This document shows, one piece after another, positions 19,458 to 27,636 of a DNA stretch of 64,000 bases. The position numbers and the translations under genes are program-made. Source of the stretch: Sedimentisphaerales bacterium (GTDB lineage: Bacteria; Planctomycetota; Phycisphaerae; Sedimentisphaerales; Anaerobacaceae); the NCBI GenBank assembly GCA_016932095.1, contig JAFGDN010000020.1, forward strand, positions 62,001 to 126,000. Reading direction: 5' to 3'. The number at the start of each line of letters is the position of its first letter. The stretch's first letter is position 1. Under the pieces are notes generated by a model. The model did no database searches, was not told where the DNA came from, and saw only the letters and a list, made by a program, of their open reading frames with translations.

Positions 19458-19513
19458 ACTCGGCATTCGGCCCTCGTCGCACGAGTTACGTGGGCCGAGT
19501 CACGAGCGACGAT
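19458..19513. repeat. heptamer array, rpsR-rplI gap
   Basis: Eight 7-nt units in register (ACTCGGC, ATTCGGC, CCTCGTC, then GCACGAG and TCACGAG). The left CTCGG/CTCGT units face the right CCGAG/ACGAG units. It fills the gap up to the rplI leader and is related to the array inside purL at 51275. Confidence 0.75.
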
Positions 19514-19534
19514 TATTAATGTGGAGATATGTAA

Positions 19535-20128
19535 ATGAAGGTGTTACTGACAAGCGACGTAAAGAAGCTGGGCTGGCTGGGAGATGTTGTCGAAGTGGCC
19601 GACGGATATGCTCGTAATTTCCTGTTCCCGCAGGGGTTTGCCAGGGAAGCTACGGATACGAATATAAAACAAATAGCCAAGGAAAAAGCCAGGCGCGCTG
19701 AAGAGCGTCGTTTCGAACGAGAGCAGCTCGGCAGGGCTGCCAGGGCCGTCGAGGGGGCCGAGGCAGTTATCGCCGCCGCGGCCAACGAACAGGGCCATTT
19801 GTTCGGCTCGGTTTTCAAACATGAGATAGCAGAGAACCTGCGGAGCCAGGGCTTCGAGGTTCCCGACGATGTTGTGGCCATTGAGGAACATATAAAACAG
19901 GTCGGCACGTATAAAATTAATTTACGGTTCGATGAGGATATTACCGCTTCGGTCAATCTTGTTGTTGTTCCTGAAGGGGCGGACATCGAGGCGTTCAAGG
20001 CGGCCCAAAAAGAAGCGGAAGCCGCGAAGAAACCTCAAGAGGCGGCGGAACAGCAGCCCGCCTCGCCTGACTCGAAGGCAAGCCAAGGCGAACCAGAAGC
20101 TCCTCCTGAGGAAAAAACACAGCAATAA
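19535..20128 (+). CDS. rplI: 50S ribosomal protein L9
   Basis: 197 residues. The N-terminal 23S rRNA-binding domain has VLLTSDVKKLGWLGDVVEVADGYARNFL (split), with the long connecting helix at about 40-75. The C-terminal domain ends near residue 148 (INLRFDEDITASVNLVVVPEG). A Glu/Ala/Pro/Gln tail of about 45 residues is an extension also seen in L25 and S6 of this genome. It is the last gene of the operon. Confidence 0.96.
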   Translation: MKVLLTSDVKKLGWLGDVVEVADGYARNFLFPQGFAREATDTNIKQIAKEKARRAEERRFEREQLGRAARAVEGAEAVIAAAANEQGHLFGSVFKHEIAENLRSQGFEVPDDVVAIEEHIKQVGTYKINLRFDEDITASVNLVVVPEGADIEAFKAAQKEAEAAKKPQEAAEQQPASPDSKASQGEPEAPPEEKTQQ

Positions 20129-20205
20129 CAAGAACACAAGAGCATAAAGACACAAGAGCACCAGAAATTTATGTCTTGTTCGGTAGTGTGCTTGTGACTT
20201 GTGCC
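20128..20205. repeat. octamer hairpin between convergent genes
   Basis: Five 8-nt units at 20128-20167 (ACAAGAAC, ACAAGAGC, ATAAAGAC type) face TTATGTC, TTGTGAC-type units at 20168-20205. It lies at the convergent ends of rplI and the minus-strand gene, and partly inside the latter's 3' end. It may act as a shared terminator. Related to 33481, 50391 and 57831. Confidence 0.75.
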
Positions 20206-21707
20206 CTTTCTTTTTTTGCGAATCTCGGCAACAACTGAGCGAGGAGTATGAGTAACAGGCCGTAAAACAGGTCATTTCTGACAGCCAGCACGATACCAGT
20301 GATAATGAGAATACACCATAAGATTAGCTGTGCCCGCTGAAAGCGATAGACCTTTTTCGACGCGGTTTTTTCCCATTTTCTCAACGCCAGTATCGCGGCC
20401 ATAACCGTAGTGGCACCGACAAAAATGTACAGGCCCAGCATCCAGTAAACAGCGGCGGGCAGCGGGACGTTTTGGGCTACGATGGGTTTGTCCTGGGGCA
20501 TTCGAGTGAATGAGAAAAGCAGGCAGGCCTCGCCTGTAAACTTGGCGTGGGCGGCGTTTGACAGGTACCTTGCCGTAAGAAGCGTGCCATCCGGAAGGGG
20601 GGCTGACGCGGCAATCACTTCAGCGCCGAGCTGGTAAGCATTGTCGAAGCGGTTATTGGCCCGTGCTGCGCCCACTCCGAAGGCGCAGGCCGAGGCGCCG
20701 AAGCCGGCGATAACGGGGCCTGAATCAACGTCTATATACCATTCGTCTGCGTAATCGTCTTTCAGGAACTCTCGAAATCCGACGGCGCCGAAGCGACGCT
20801 GCCAGAAGTATTTTTCGAAATTGGCATACCATTTATTGGCGGTTTCGGGCCAAACTTCCGCCGCCCAGGTCGTGCCCCACTGGTTTGAGCAGCCGCGAGC
20901 TATATCGATGTTGCCGCTTGTAGCGCCGGCGAAATAGGGTGGAAGGCCGGTTGTCGGGTCGAGGAGATTGCCTTCGAATCCCCTGATTGAGCGTTTTATG
21001 AATTCCGAGTGGTCGGTTCCGAGAAGTGAATCCGCTCGTTTTATGGCGGCGATTGCCGCGGCGACATCGGTGGGAAAGCACTGATTGGGGTAATCATCAA
21101 GCAAACCATATTTCGACTCATCAAGCTCTTTTGACAGCGTCTCAACCTGGTCTCGGAGCAGGTCGAGATACTTGTCGCCGCCCAATAGCTTATGGTAGCT
21201 GGTCAATCCGCCGATGAGCAGCATTCGATAAAATACGTTCTCCTCGTGCAGGTAATCGTCCCCCCAGTGCTGCCTGACCCAGGATGCGTGGCCGGGGTCT
21301 GCGACAAGGGCGGCGGCCGCTTCGATTGAGCCCGCTGCGTAAACCTTCGGCGCGACTTTCGAGAGGGTTTTATCCTGCTCCCAGGCCTGCTGCAGCGACT
21401 CGTTCGCCCAGAGGTAGAAAACTGACCCGAATACGGGCCATTCCGTTGGAGCGATTACATCGGTACCGAGGTCTTTTGCCTTGCCTGATTTGATGCGATG
21501 AATTGCCCATTTCTCATATCGCGGCGCTAAACTCTTATGTATCCTGAACGCGAATCTTGGGATGCCCCGGCCTTTCAGACCCGGGTCGCTTAAGTAGTAA
21601 ATAATTAAAATAACGGGAGTGAAGAAAAAATACACCGCCAGGAAAAGCCAGATAAAGGTATTTCCGTATTTGCAAATTGAAGCGGGCGTAAGGGTTTTAG
21701 CAGTCAT
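20169..21707 (-). CDS. membrane protein with alpha/alpha-toroid-like domain
   Basis: 512 residues. One or two membrane helices are near the N-terminus (about 15-42) and three near the C-terminus (about 420-500). The central soluble part of about 350 residues is helical with repeated aromatic and Asn/Asp motifs (LLDDYPNQCFPTDVAAAIAAI split, GCSNQWGTTW, WYIDVDSGPVIAGFG). The layout recalls alpha/alpha-barrel enzymes such as the linalool dehydratase/isomerase-like family, but I cannot confirm it. It is downstream of a CDP-alcohol phosphatidyltransferase in the same operon, so a lipid or isoprenoid substrate is possible. Not firmly recognised. Confidence 0.55.
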   Translation of the reverse strand: MTAKTLTPASICKYGNTFIWLFLAVYFFFTPVILIIYYLSDPGLKGRGIPRFAFRIHKSLAPRYEKWAIHRIKSGKAKDLGTDVIAPTEWPVFGSVFYLWANESLQQAWEQDKTLSKVAPKVYAAGSIEAAAALVADPGHASWVRQHWGDDYLHEENVFYRMLLIGGLTSYHKLLGGDKYLDLLRDQVETLSKELDESKYGLLDDYPNQCFPTDVAAAIAAIKRADSLLGTDHSEFIKRSIRGFEGNLLDPTTGLPPYFAGATSGNIDIARGCSNQWGTTWAAEVWPETANKWYANFEKYFWQRRFGAVGFREFLKDDYADEWYIDVDSGPVIAGFGASACAFGVGAARANNRFDNAYQLGAEVIAASAPLPDGTLLTARYLSNAAHAKFTGEACLLFSFTRMPQDKPIVAQNVPLPAAVYWMLGLYIFVGATTVMAAILALRKWEKTASKKVYRFQRAQLILWCILIITGIVLAVRNDLFYGLLLILLAQLLPRFAKKERAQVTSTLPNKT

Positions 21708-21718
21708 TTTTCTCCTGT

Positions 21719-22399
21719 TTAATTACGATTCGCCTTATCACGCATATCGGTCTGCCAGATATATTTCTGAGTTCGATAAACGACCACGCAAAGGAAAATA
21801 ACAGCGAGTATAAGAATATACACAAGCAATTTTTCGAGCCAGCCGGTGCCGAAGAAGATTATTGCGCAATTGAGAGCAATAAACCAGAGGCGGATTTCCG
21901 TCGGCCCCGTGCCAAGGTATGTAATCTTGAACTCCCCCGTGGCTCCGAAGGCGAGAAACGAGCTTGCCATAAAGCAGCCGAATACAGGTATAAGTAAAAG
22001 CACGAGTAATTTGCTCGTTCCATCGACGAGAAAAGAATAGCCGACGAATATCGAGCACATAAAAACAAAATCGAGCAGGTGGTCCATATAGTAGCCCCAT
22101 TTTGGGATTCCCGTATCACGGAATCTGCCCAAAGCGCCGTCGAAGCAGTCCGTAAACCATTGCAGCACAAGCATTAACGACGACAGCCACAGCCATTTGA
22201 AATTGTTTTTCGCCAGATACCCGAACGCAATCAAACCAGCCGACCATAGAATTGTCGTAAGCGTCAGGTGATATCCCTGTATCCATTGCGGAAACATTGG
22301 GACCAATGCGTCGATAAATTTCCTTTCCCACCTTGCCAGAAATGTCCTCATCGGCAGCTTCTTATCCCCGCCGAATTCTCGTTCTCTCATAGTATTCAC
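21719..22399 (-). CDS. CDP-alcohol phosphatidyltransferase family protein
   Basis: Integral membrane enzyme that transfers a phosphoalcohol from a CDP-linked donor. The signature D-x2-D-G-x2-(A/G)-R-x8-G-x3-D-x3-D is present as DCFDGALGRF then GYYMDHLLD (about residues 96-122), with Gly replacing the usual Ala. Six membrane helices are predicted by eye. 226 aa is typical. The GTG at 22399 overlaps the preceding stop (GTGTGA); the ATG at 22390 is equally plausible. Head group and product (PG, PI, cardiolipin or archaeal-type) cannot be told. Confidence 0.85.
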   Translation of the reverse strand: MNTMREREFGGDKKLPMRTFLARWERKFIDALVPMFPQWIQGYHLTLTTILWSAGLIAFGYLAKNNFKWLWLSSLMLVLQWFTDCFDGALGRFRDTGIPKWGYYMDHLLDFVFMCSIFVGYSFLVDGTSKLLVLLLIPVFGCFMASSFLAFGATGEFKITYLGTGPTEIRLWFIALNCAIIFFGTGWLEKLLVYILILAVIFLCVVVYRTQKYIWQTDMRDKANRN

Positions 22400-22884
22400 A
22401 CCAGCGTTAACTCCATAAACACCGCACCTTTTAACGGATTATATCGATATGTGTCTATTTCCTTAAATCCCAAAGATTTGTACATATTTCTGGCGGCATC
22501 CATTGTCGGAGCTGTATCCAATCGCATTCGAGTGTAGCCGGCCTTTTTAGCTCGTTCGATTACCGCTTCAGCCAATGTTCGCCCGATTCCCTGACGTCGA
22601 AATTGCGGCCTAACGTATAATCGTTTCATTTCGCATACACCTTCGCTTAATCGCCTTAGCGCAACACATCCAGATGTTTTGTCCTGATACATCGCAAGCA
22701 GTAAACACCCTGTCGGCGGCATATATTCTCCGGGGAGCTTGGCCAACTCCTCATCAAAATTCTGAAAGCACAGGTCAAAATGCAGTGAGCCGGCATACTC
22801 TTCGAAGAGTTTTCTCACAACCTCAAGATTTTCGCCTGCCTGGGCATCAAGAATCTTCAGCACAATCTCATTTATCCTCCACAA
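22396..22884 (-). CDS. GNAT family N-acetyltransferase
   Basis: 162 residues with the acetyl-CoA signature RPQFRRQGIGRTLAEAVI (motif A, about 94-111) and the motif B region RLDTAPTMDAARNMYKSLGF (split; about 122-142). It probably acetylates a small-molecule or protein amine. The listed start is a TTG without a Shine-Dalgarno. A GTG at 22863 lies 12 bases after a GGAGG inside the cupin 3' end and may be the true start. It overlaps the cupin gene, indicating coupled translation. Confidence 0.85.
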   Translation of the reverse strand: MWRINEIVLKILDAQAGENLEVVRKLFEEYAGSLHFDLCFQNFDEELAKLPGEYMPPTGCLLLAMYQDKTSGCVALRRLSEGVCEMKRLYVRPQFRRQGIGRTLAEAVIERAKKAGYTRMRLDTAPTMDAARNMYKSLGFKEIDTYRYNPLKGAVFMELTLV

Positions 22885-23182
22885 GAATTACTTTCACTGA
22901 TTTTGTGAGGACCTTGGCTTTATGCCGATGTTCCTCGCCCGCGGGAATGAAGATGCCGTCGCCTGGATTAAACTCGACCGTTTTTCCGTTGAAGTCGATA
23001 ACCATCTGTCCTTTAAGGACATAGCCGATATGGCCTTTGGTGCACCAGTCGGTCTCAACAAACTCCCTGCCAAACTCCGCCAATCGCAGCTTTCTTCCTC
23101 CCTGCTCGTATGCCTTGAATCTGACGCCGACGGCAGGATTTTCCCACGGCATTAAATCAAAATCTATTTTACATTGCTCCAT
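22868..23182 (-). CDS. small cupin-domain protein
   Basis: 104 residues forming a single cupin barrel, with motif-1-like GHIGYVLKGQMVIDFNG and motif-2-like FNPGDGIFIPAGEEHRH. Several His/Glu positions are suitable for a metal. AGGAG is 9 bases upstream of the ATG. Small stand-alone cupins are sugar- or metabolite-binding proteins or isomerases; no specific role can be assigned. It is embedded between acetyltransferase genes and overlaps the next. Confidence 0.8.
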   Translation of the reverse strand: MEQCKIDFDLMPWENPAVGVRFKAYEQGGRKLRLAEFGREFVETDWCTKGHIGYVLKGQMVIDFNGKTVEFNPGDGIFIPAGEEHRHKAKVLTKSVKVILVEDK

Positions 23183-23183
23183 A

Positions 23184-23672
23184 TTATGTTACTCCTGACA
23201 ATGCCTTGTTCATTTTATAGTAATGTAGTTTTTTATCGTTCTCCACCTTCACGTAAGTTTTTTTGGAGGTTTTGTAACCCATCGAATCGTAAAACTTTTT
23301 AGAAGGGAGCGACGCATCTAATTTAACCTTTTTGACCCCTGTTGAAATCGCTTTTTCTTCGAGCTTACGCATAATAAGCTTCCCAAAACCGCGTTTCTGA
23401 AATTTTGGGTTTACAAAAACTCTCATAATATGGTTATCAATTATTGTGCCTGTGGCGATTATGCGATTATTTTTTACCAAAACGATGGTCCACCCGTCTC
23501 TCGCGTCCTTTAAAATGTTCTTGTCGGAATGATATTCCTTAAAGTATTTGATGGCCTCTTTTGGATAGTCGGCTGAATAACAAATGTCGATTGTATTACG
23601 TATCAACTCCCTGATGGCGGGCAAATTGCTTCGCTTGAACCGCCTTATACGAATATCTGTTCGTTTAGCCAT
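23184..23672 (-). CDS. GNAT family N-acetyltransferase
   Basis: 162 residues, basic. The GNAT motif A is VNPKFQKRGFGKLIMRKLEE (about 92-111), followed by KLDASLPSKKFYDSMGYKT. The stop is 2 bases from the cupin start region, so it belongs to the same transcript. It is about as close to the neighbouring acetyltransferases as any two GNATs, so recent tandem duplication is not evident. Substrate unknown. Confidence 0.85.
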   Translation of the reverse strand: MAKRTDIRIRRFKRSNLPAIRELIRNTIDICYSADYPKEAIKYFKEYHSDKNILKDARDGWTIVLVKNNRIIATGTIIDNHIMRVFVNPKFQKRGFGKLIMRKLEEKAISTGVKKVKLDASLPSKKFYDSMGYKTSKKTYVKVENDKKLHYYKMNKALSGVT

Positions 23673-23678
23673 TTTCTT

Positions 23679-24116
23679 TTACAGGCGCTTCTGCCATCGC
23701 TCAAGCACCAAATTAAAGCCGCGACTCTGCCAGAAACCTCTGGCCTCGTCGTTATCCGGCACTACGTAGAGATGCACTTCCTCTATTCCCCTGGACTGGA
23801 ACCACCCTTTCAACTTTTCCCACATACCCTTGGCTATTCCTTTTCGCCGATACCCTGATAAGACAACAGTTGTACCTACATATCCGATTTTATCGGGAAT
23901 AATAATAGGCCCGTTGTCGATTATTCTTCCTGCAATCAGGCCGATAATTTCACTTTTTTCTTCCGCTATGAAAATTACTGCGTCTGTATCGCTTAGAACC
24001 TTCCTTGCGGAATCACAAAAGGCGTATCTATAATCAGGCCGATACGTCAGTGTCTTGTTCGCCGATACGAACTGGTCAACCAGAGGCCAGAGCGAGTCAA
24101 GGTCGGTCGGTTTCAA
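23679..24116 (-). CDS. GNAT family N-acetyltransferase
   Basis: 145 residues starting at a TTG just after the stop of the upstream SGNH gene. Motif A is VLSGYRRKGIAKGMWEKL (about 86-103), followed by VVPDNDEARGFWQSRGF, the typical C-terminal GNAT half. It is the third acetyltransferase in a 1.7-kb cluster. The tight packing with the SGNH pair upstream suggests one long minus-strand operon from 27506 down to 20169. Confidence 0.85.
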   Translation of the reverse strand: MKPTDLDSLWPLVDQFVSANKTLTYRPDYRYAFCDSARKVLSDTDAVIFIAEEKSEIIGLIAGRIIDNGPIIIPDKIGYVGTTVVLSGYRRKGIAKGMWEKLKGWFQSRGIEEVHLYVVPDNDEARGFWQSRGFNLVLERWQKRL

Positions 24117-24120
24117 AATT

Positions 24121-25143
24121 CTAATCTCTGCCGTTGGACGCCTCCTTTGCGACCGGGGTAATCTTCCCGTCGTAAAACACTTTTATCATTTCGTTCAGGA
24201 ACAGCCGTCTTATGGCGTCGTGGCCTCGTTCGTTTGCGCTGGGGTCTTGCGATTTTGACTGATACCAGAACGTCGGGTCATCGCGAGTATAACTCTCAAT
24301 CCAGAATTTTTTGCAATGTATCCCGTGGCCCAGAAAGGGCTTATGAATATCGACCAGATGGACGTATTCATATTTATCGGCGCATTCCTTTATAATCTGG
24401 TTGTAGGCCTCAAGAATGGAAAGCCCGTCGGGCCAGGGTGGCGCCTTCGTAAACCAGGCGGTGGTATTACCTGTGCCGTCGGTGAGGTCGTAGATATTGG
24501 CCAGGAATATGTGACAGCCGCCAGGGAAAAGGTGTTTTATTTGCGCCACCATTTCGGACATTCGTTTTTCAAAGTTATCCATCCACGGCAACGCCTGCTC
24601 AAGGGAAGCGCCATACATAGCACCTTCCGCCGGCGGTTCTTTTCCGTAACTGTGAAGAATTTCATTTAAGCCGGTTGACATCACGACAATACCCATCAAA
24701 TCTTCGGGGTGTCTGCTCATCATTTCGACCGCCTCGCGGTGATGGATAGAGTTCGACCAGGAGCTGGCGGTATTTGTGGTTGTCAGGTTCGGGAATACCG
24801 TCGAAAGGTTCCTGCCGAGCATATCAGGGCTGTCGCCGGGGGGATTTTGAACCAGCCGTTGAAAATATGAAAATCCCTCCCTAACACTGGAGCCGTCGGT
24901 AATGTTATCGCCGATTCCGAACAGCATCACTTTTTGCTCGCTCCAGATATGATTAAACGGCTCGGCCGGCACATCGGGTCCCGCGGGTCCTGTGCCCTGG
25001 GGCAGGTAGATATTGAAATAGAGAAATACGCCGCCGCCAATCACGATTATCAATACGGCTGTAATGAGGTATTTCACGAAAGTGAACCATCGCCTTGATT
25101 TTTGAGAGGCGGGCGTTTTTACTGTTGGGTCATCATTGGGCAT
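24121..25143 (-). CDS. SGNH-hydrolase paralogue, probably catalytically inactive
   Basis: 340 residues, about half identical to the next gene over its whole length. One membrane anchor (about 22-44) precedes an SGNH domain. The block I nucleophile Ser is Asn80 (GIGDNITDG). The block II Gly is Trp129 (ASSWSNS). Block III reads GLNE where the paralogue has GGND. Loss of both nucleophile and an oxyanion residue argues for a pseudoenzyme, or a protein with a binding role. The C-terminus (KITPVAKEASNGRD) differs from the paralogue. Its start overlaps the stop of the active paralogue by 11 bases. Confidence 0.8.
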   Translation of the reverse strand: MPNDDPTVKTPASQKSRRWFTFVKYLITAVLIIVIGGGVFLYFNIYLPQGTGPAGPDVPAEPFNHIWSEQKVMLFGIGDNITDGSSVREGFSYFQRLVQNPPGDSPDMLGRNLSTVFPNLTTTNTASSWSNSIHHREAVEMMSRHPEDLMGIVVMSTGLNEILHSYGKEPPAEGAMYGASLEQALPWMDNFEKRMSEMVAQIKHLFPGGCHIFLANIYDLTDGTGNTTAWFTKAPPWPDGLSILEAYNQIIKECADKYEYVHLVDIHKPFLGHGIHCKKFWIESYTRDDPTFWYQSKSQDPSANERGHDAIRRLFLNEMIKVFYDGKITPVAKEASNGRD

Positions 25144-26122
25144 AGTTTTTTAATTCCTTTTCAAGCATTATCATTTCGTTAAGAAATAACCTTCTTATGG
25201 CATCGTAGCCGCGTTCACTCGGGTCTTCAATGTTCAAATAGTACCAGTATGTCGGGTCATTACGGCGATAGCGCTTAATCCAGAATTTCCTGCAATGTAT
25301 CCCGTGGCCCAGAAAGGGCTTATGAATATCGACCAGGTGGACGTTTTCATATTTTTCGGCGCATTTGCTTAAAATGTCGTTGTATGCCTCGAGGATTGCC
25401 AGGCCATCCGGCCAGGGGGGTAATCCCGTAAGCCAGCAGCTTGTATTGCCCGTCCCGTCGGTGGGGTCGTATATATTGGCCAGGAATATATGACAGCCGC
25501 CGGGGAACAGGTCTTTTAATTCTATCATCATTTCGTCAAGTCGGCGCTGGAAGTTATCTATCCACGGCAGGGCCTGCTCGATGCTTGCGCCGTACATTGC
25601 GCCTTCTTTAGGCGGTATGCGTCCGTAGTTTTGAATGAGGTCGTTGCCGCCGGTGGTCATCACGACAATTCCCAGAACGTCTTTCGGGAATTTTTGCAGA
25701 GCTATAATTGATGTAAGATGGTATATGGATGTCGAACCTGAGCTGGCGATGTTTATCGATGTCAGGTTTGGAAAGACGACGGAGAGGTTTTTGCCGAGCA
25801 TATCGGGGCAGTCCTCATCGGGATTTTTTATAAGCCGGTCAAAATACGAATAGCCATCACGTGCCCCGAAACCGGCTGTAATGCTGTCGCCGATTCCCAA
25901 TAGCGATACCTTTTTCTCGCTCCATATATGATTAAACGGCTCGGCCGGCACATCCGGCCCGGCGGGGCCCTTGCCCTGCGGCAGATAAAAGTTGAAATAA
26001 AGAATCCCGCCTGCCAGAAACGCAACTGCCAAAACCGCTATAATGAGGCATTTGAGGAATCGAATAAGCCGCCTCGGTTTTTGAGGGGAGGGCGTTTTTA
26101 TTTTCGAATCATCACTGGGCAT
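25133..26122 (-). CDS. membrane-anchored SGNH/GDSL hydrolase
   Basis: 329 residues from the ATG at 26122; a longer frame reaches 26170, but the paralogue starts at the equivalent MPNDD position. A single membrane helix (about 22-43) precedes an SGNH hydrolase domain. The domain has GDSITAG with nucleophile Ser80, block II SSGSTS (Gly129) and block III TTGGND (158-161). A conserved C-terminal DIHKPFLGHGIHC probably holds the catalytic His region. Likely an extracytoplasmic esterase or acetylesterase acting on polysaccharide. It ends in KNYAQ like the DUF6807 gene upstream, pointing to the duplication junction. Confidence 0.8.
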   Translation of the reverse strand: MPSDDSKIKTPSPQKPRRLIRFLKCLIIAVLAVAFLAGGILYFNFYLPQGKGPAGPDVPAEPFNHIWSEKKVSLLGIGDSITAGFGARDGYSYFDRLIKNPDEDCPDMLGKNLSVVFPNLTSINIASSGSTSIYHLTSIIALQKFPKDVLGIVVMTTGGNDLIQNYGRIPPKEGAMYGASIEQALPWIDNFQRRLDEMMIELKDLFPGGCHIFLANIYDPTDGTGNTSCWLTGLPPWPDGLAILEAYNDILSKCAEKYENVHLVDIHKPFLGHGIHCRKFWIKRYRRNDPTYWYYLNIEDPSERGYDAIRRLFLNEMIMLEKELKNYAQ

Positions 26123-27506
26123 AGTTTTTGAACTCCTGCTCGATAACCTCCTGGTTTCTGCCGCCCTCATAGATAATCAAACGGAATTTGAAAACAGCGC
26201 TTTGGCCGGGCTGCAAAGTCAGGTTGAACGGCTGCGGGTTTTTGAGTTTCGTCGCCTTCTGGAATTCGAGCTGGCCTAAGGGATTAGCGGCGAATAATCC
26301 GTAGCCGCGCGCCATCCAGTAAGTCGGGTAATTAACACTATGGGGATGATTGAGAATCGCGACCCCGATTGTCTGCCCGTCTTTGTTTCCCTCCAGCCGG
26401 ACCCATTTGGCGCGTCTGCCCCAGATATTCGGCTCATTCTTTTGGCCTTGCGAATTGAGATATTCACCAGTTCCGCCGTCTTCCCTGAGCCAGTCAGCCA
26501 GACGAATTGCGAACATCCCTTCTTTTGTATCCCCGAACACGACCTGTTCATCCTGTGCGGTCAGCATAATATTGAAATCAATGGCGTATTCATTTGGTTT
26601 AGCGGAAAATGACATAATCCTTTTTTCTTCCAGCAGTATTTTACCGTTTTTGCCGACCCAGCGAGAGATTACCGATAGAATTCCGTCGCCTTGTGTCATA
26701 TTTTCGATGTTTATGTGTTTAATCTGCGGCGGGATTTTTGTGTTGTTCCAGAAACCGCTGTTATTGACTTTGTCATACGTAAAAAATACTCCCGTATGAT
26801 GCGGGTGGTCGTTGCTCTCTCCCGGTATCACTTCAAAAGGAAAGCCGCGAGTTACTTTAATCCCAGAAGTGCTTTTCACCGGATATAAAATCGGCTTGGT
26901 CAGCTCAGAGCCATATCGATAGGTTGTAAAGTGTTTGCCGTTTATAAGGACGTCGATATTATTCTGGTTCTTTTGGAAGCAAACGCAATTCGGTTCAGGT
27001 ATGGTTTTCGTGTATGGCTCTTGAATGTCTTGCGCCGCGGGTGAAGCAGGCGTCTGGTTCCATTTAATTCCCGGAAAGGTAATTTTCAACCGACCGTCAG
27101 CGAGGGGCATATAATTGGCATCCCAGATTATGTTGCAATCCGCAATCTCACAGAAATTATTTAACGCATTCACCGCATTTGTGTCGAATGTTTTTGCGAA
27201 TGTTTTTAACTCCTCACCCGAGCGCGGCCATCGGCCGTTGTGACAATAGTAAGATTCTGCCAAAAAAGCAGCCACGCTTCTCCCTATAGGATTACTAAGG
27301 GCAGTCGTTATAAGCTGGATTACGTTACAATCCACAGCTTCGCAAGGATCATTCATCGCACGTGCAGATACGCCATCAAGTCTAATTGCTTGTCCAAGAA
27401 CCGCGGCAAGTACTAACATGGTCGCTTGGTCTGATTGATTTGAGCAACCGGTCTCAAATAAGAGCAACGTTAAAAAGCAACTCACTATCGCCTTTTGTTT
27501 TCGCAT
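26112..27506 (-). CDS. DUF6807 (PmoA-like) lipoprotein
   Basis: 464 residues. A lipoprotein signal peptide carries lipobox F-E-T-G-C (Cys21). Residues 30-165 form a Cys-containing helical region (CEAVDCN, CEIADCN). The C-terminal 290 residues match the DUF6807/PmoA-like family: ELTKPILYPVKSTSGIKVTRG (split), DHPHHTGVFFTYD, WLREDGGTGEYL and AILNHPHSVNYP. The family is frequent in planctomycetes and Bacteroidota with sugar-degrading enzymes; the old methane-oxygenase label is not a functional guide. Its 3' end overlaps the SGNH gene by 11 bases. Confidence 0.75.
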   Translation of the reverse strand: MRKQKAIVSCFLTLLLFETGCSNQSDQATMLVLAAVLGQAIRLDGVSARAMNDPCEAVDCNVIQLITTALSNPIGRSVAAFLAESYYCHNGRWPRSGEELKTFAKTFDTNAVNALNNFCEIADCNIIWDANYMPLADGRLKITFPGIKWNQTPASPAAQDIQEPYTKTIPEPNCVCFQKNQNNIDVLINGKHFTTYRYGSELTKPILYPVKSTSGIKVTRGFPFEVIPGESNDHPHHTGVFFTYDKVNNSGFWNNTKIPPQIKHINIENMTQGDGILSVISRWVGKNGKILLEEKRIMSFSAKPNEYAIDFNIMLTAQDEQVVFGDTKEGMFAIRLADWLREDGGTGEYLNSQGQKNEPNIWGRRAKWVRLEGNKDGQTIGVAILNHPHSVNYPTYWMARGYGLFAANPLGQLEFQKATKLKNPQPFNLTLQPGQSAVFKFRLIIYEGGRNQEVIEQEFKNYAQ

Positions 27507-27636
27507 AAATACACCCTGACCTGTAGCGTTTGATTGTTTTGCAATTAATATATAGAATTGCCCCTCTTAAGGCAATAAGGTTTGGGAAAAGATGTTTCGT
27601 AAGATGGCTTTAATTCATCATATATTCGAAAGTGTT

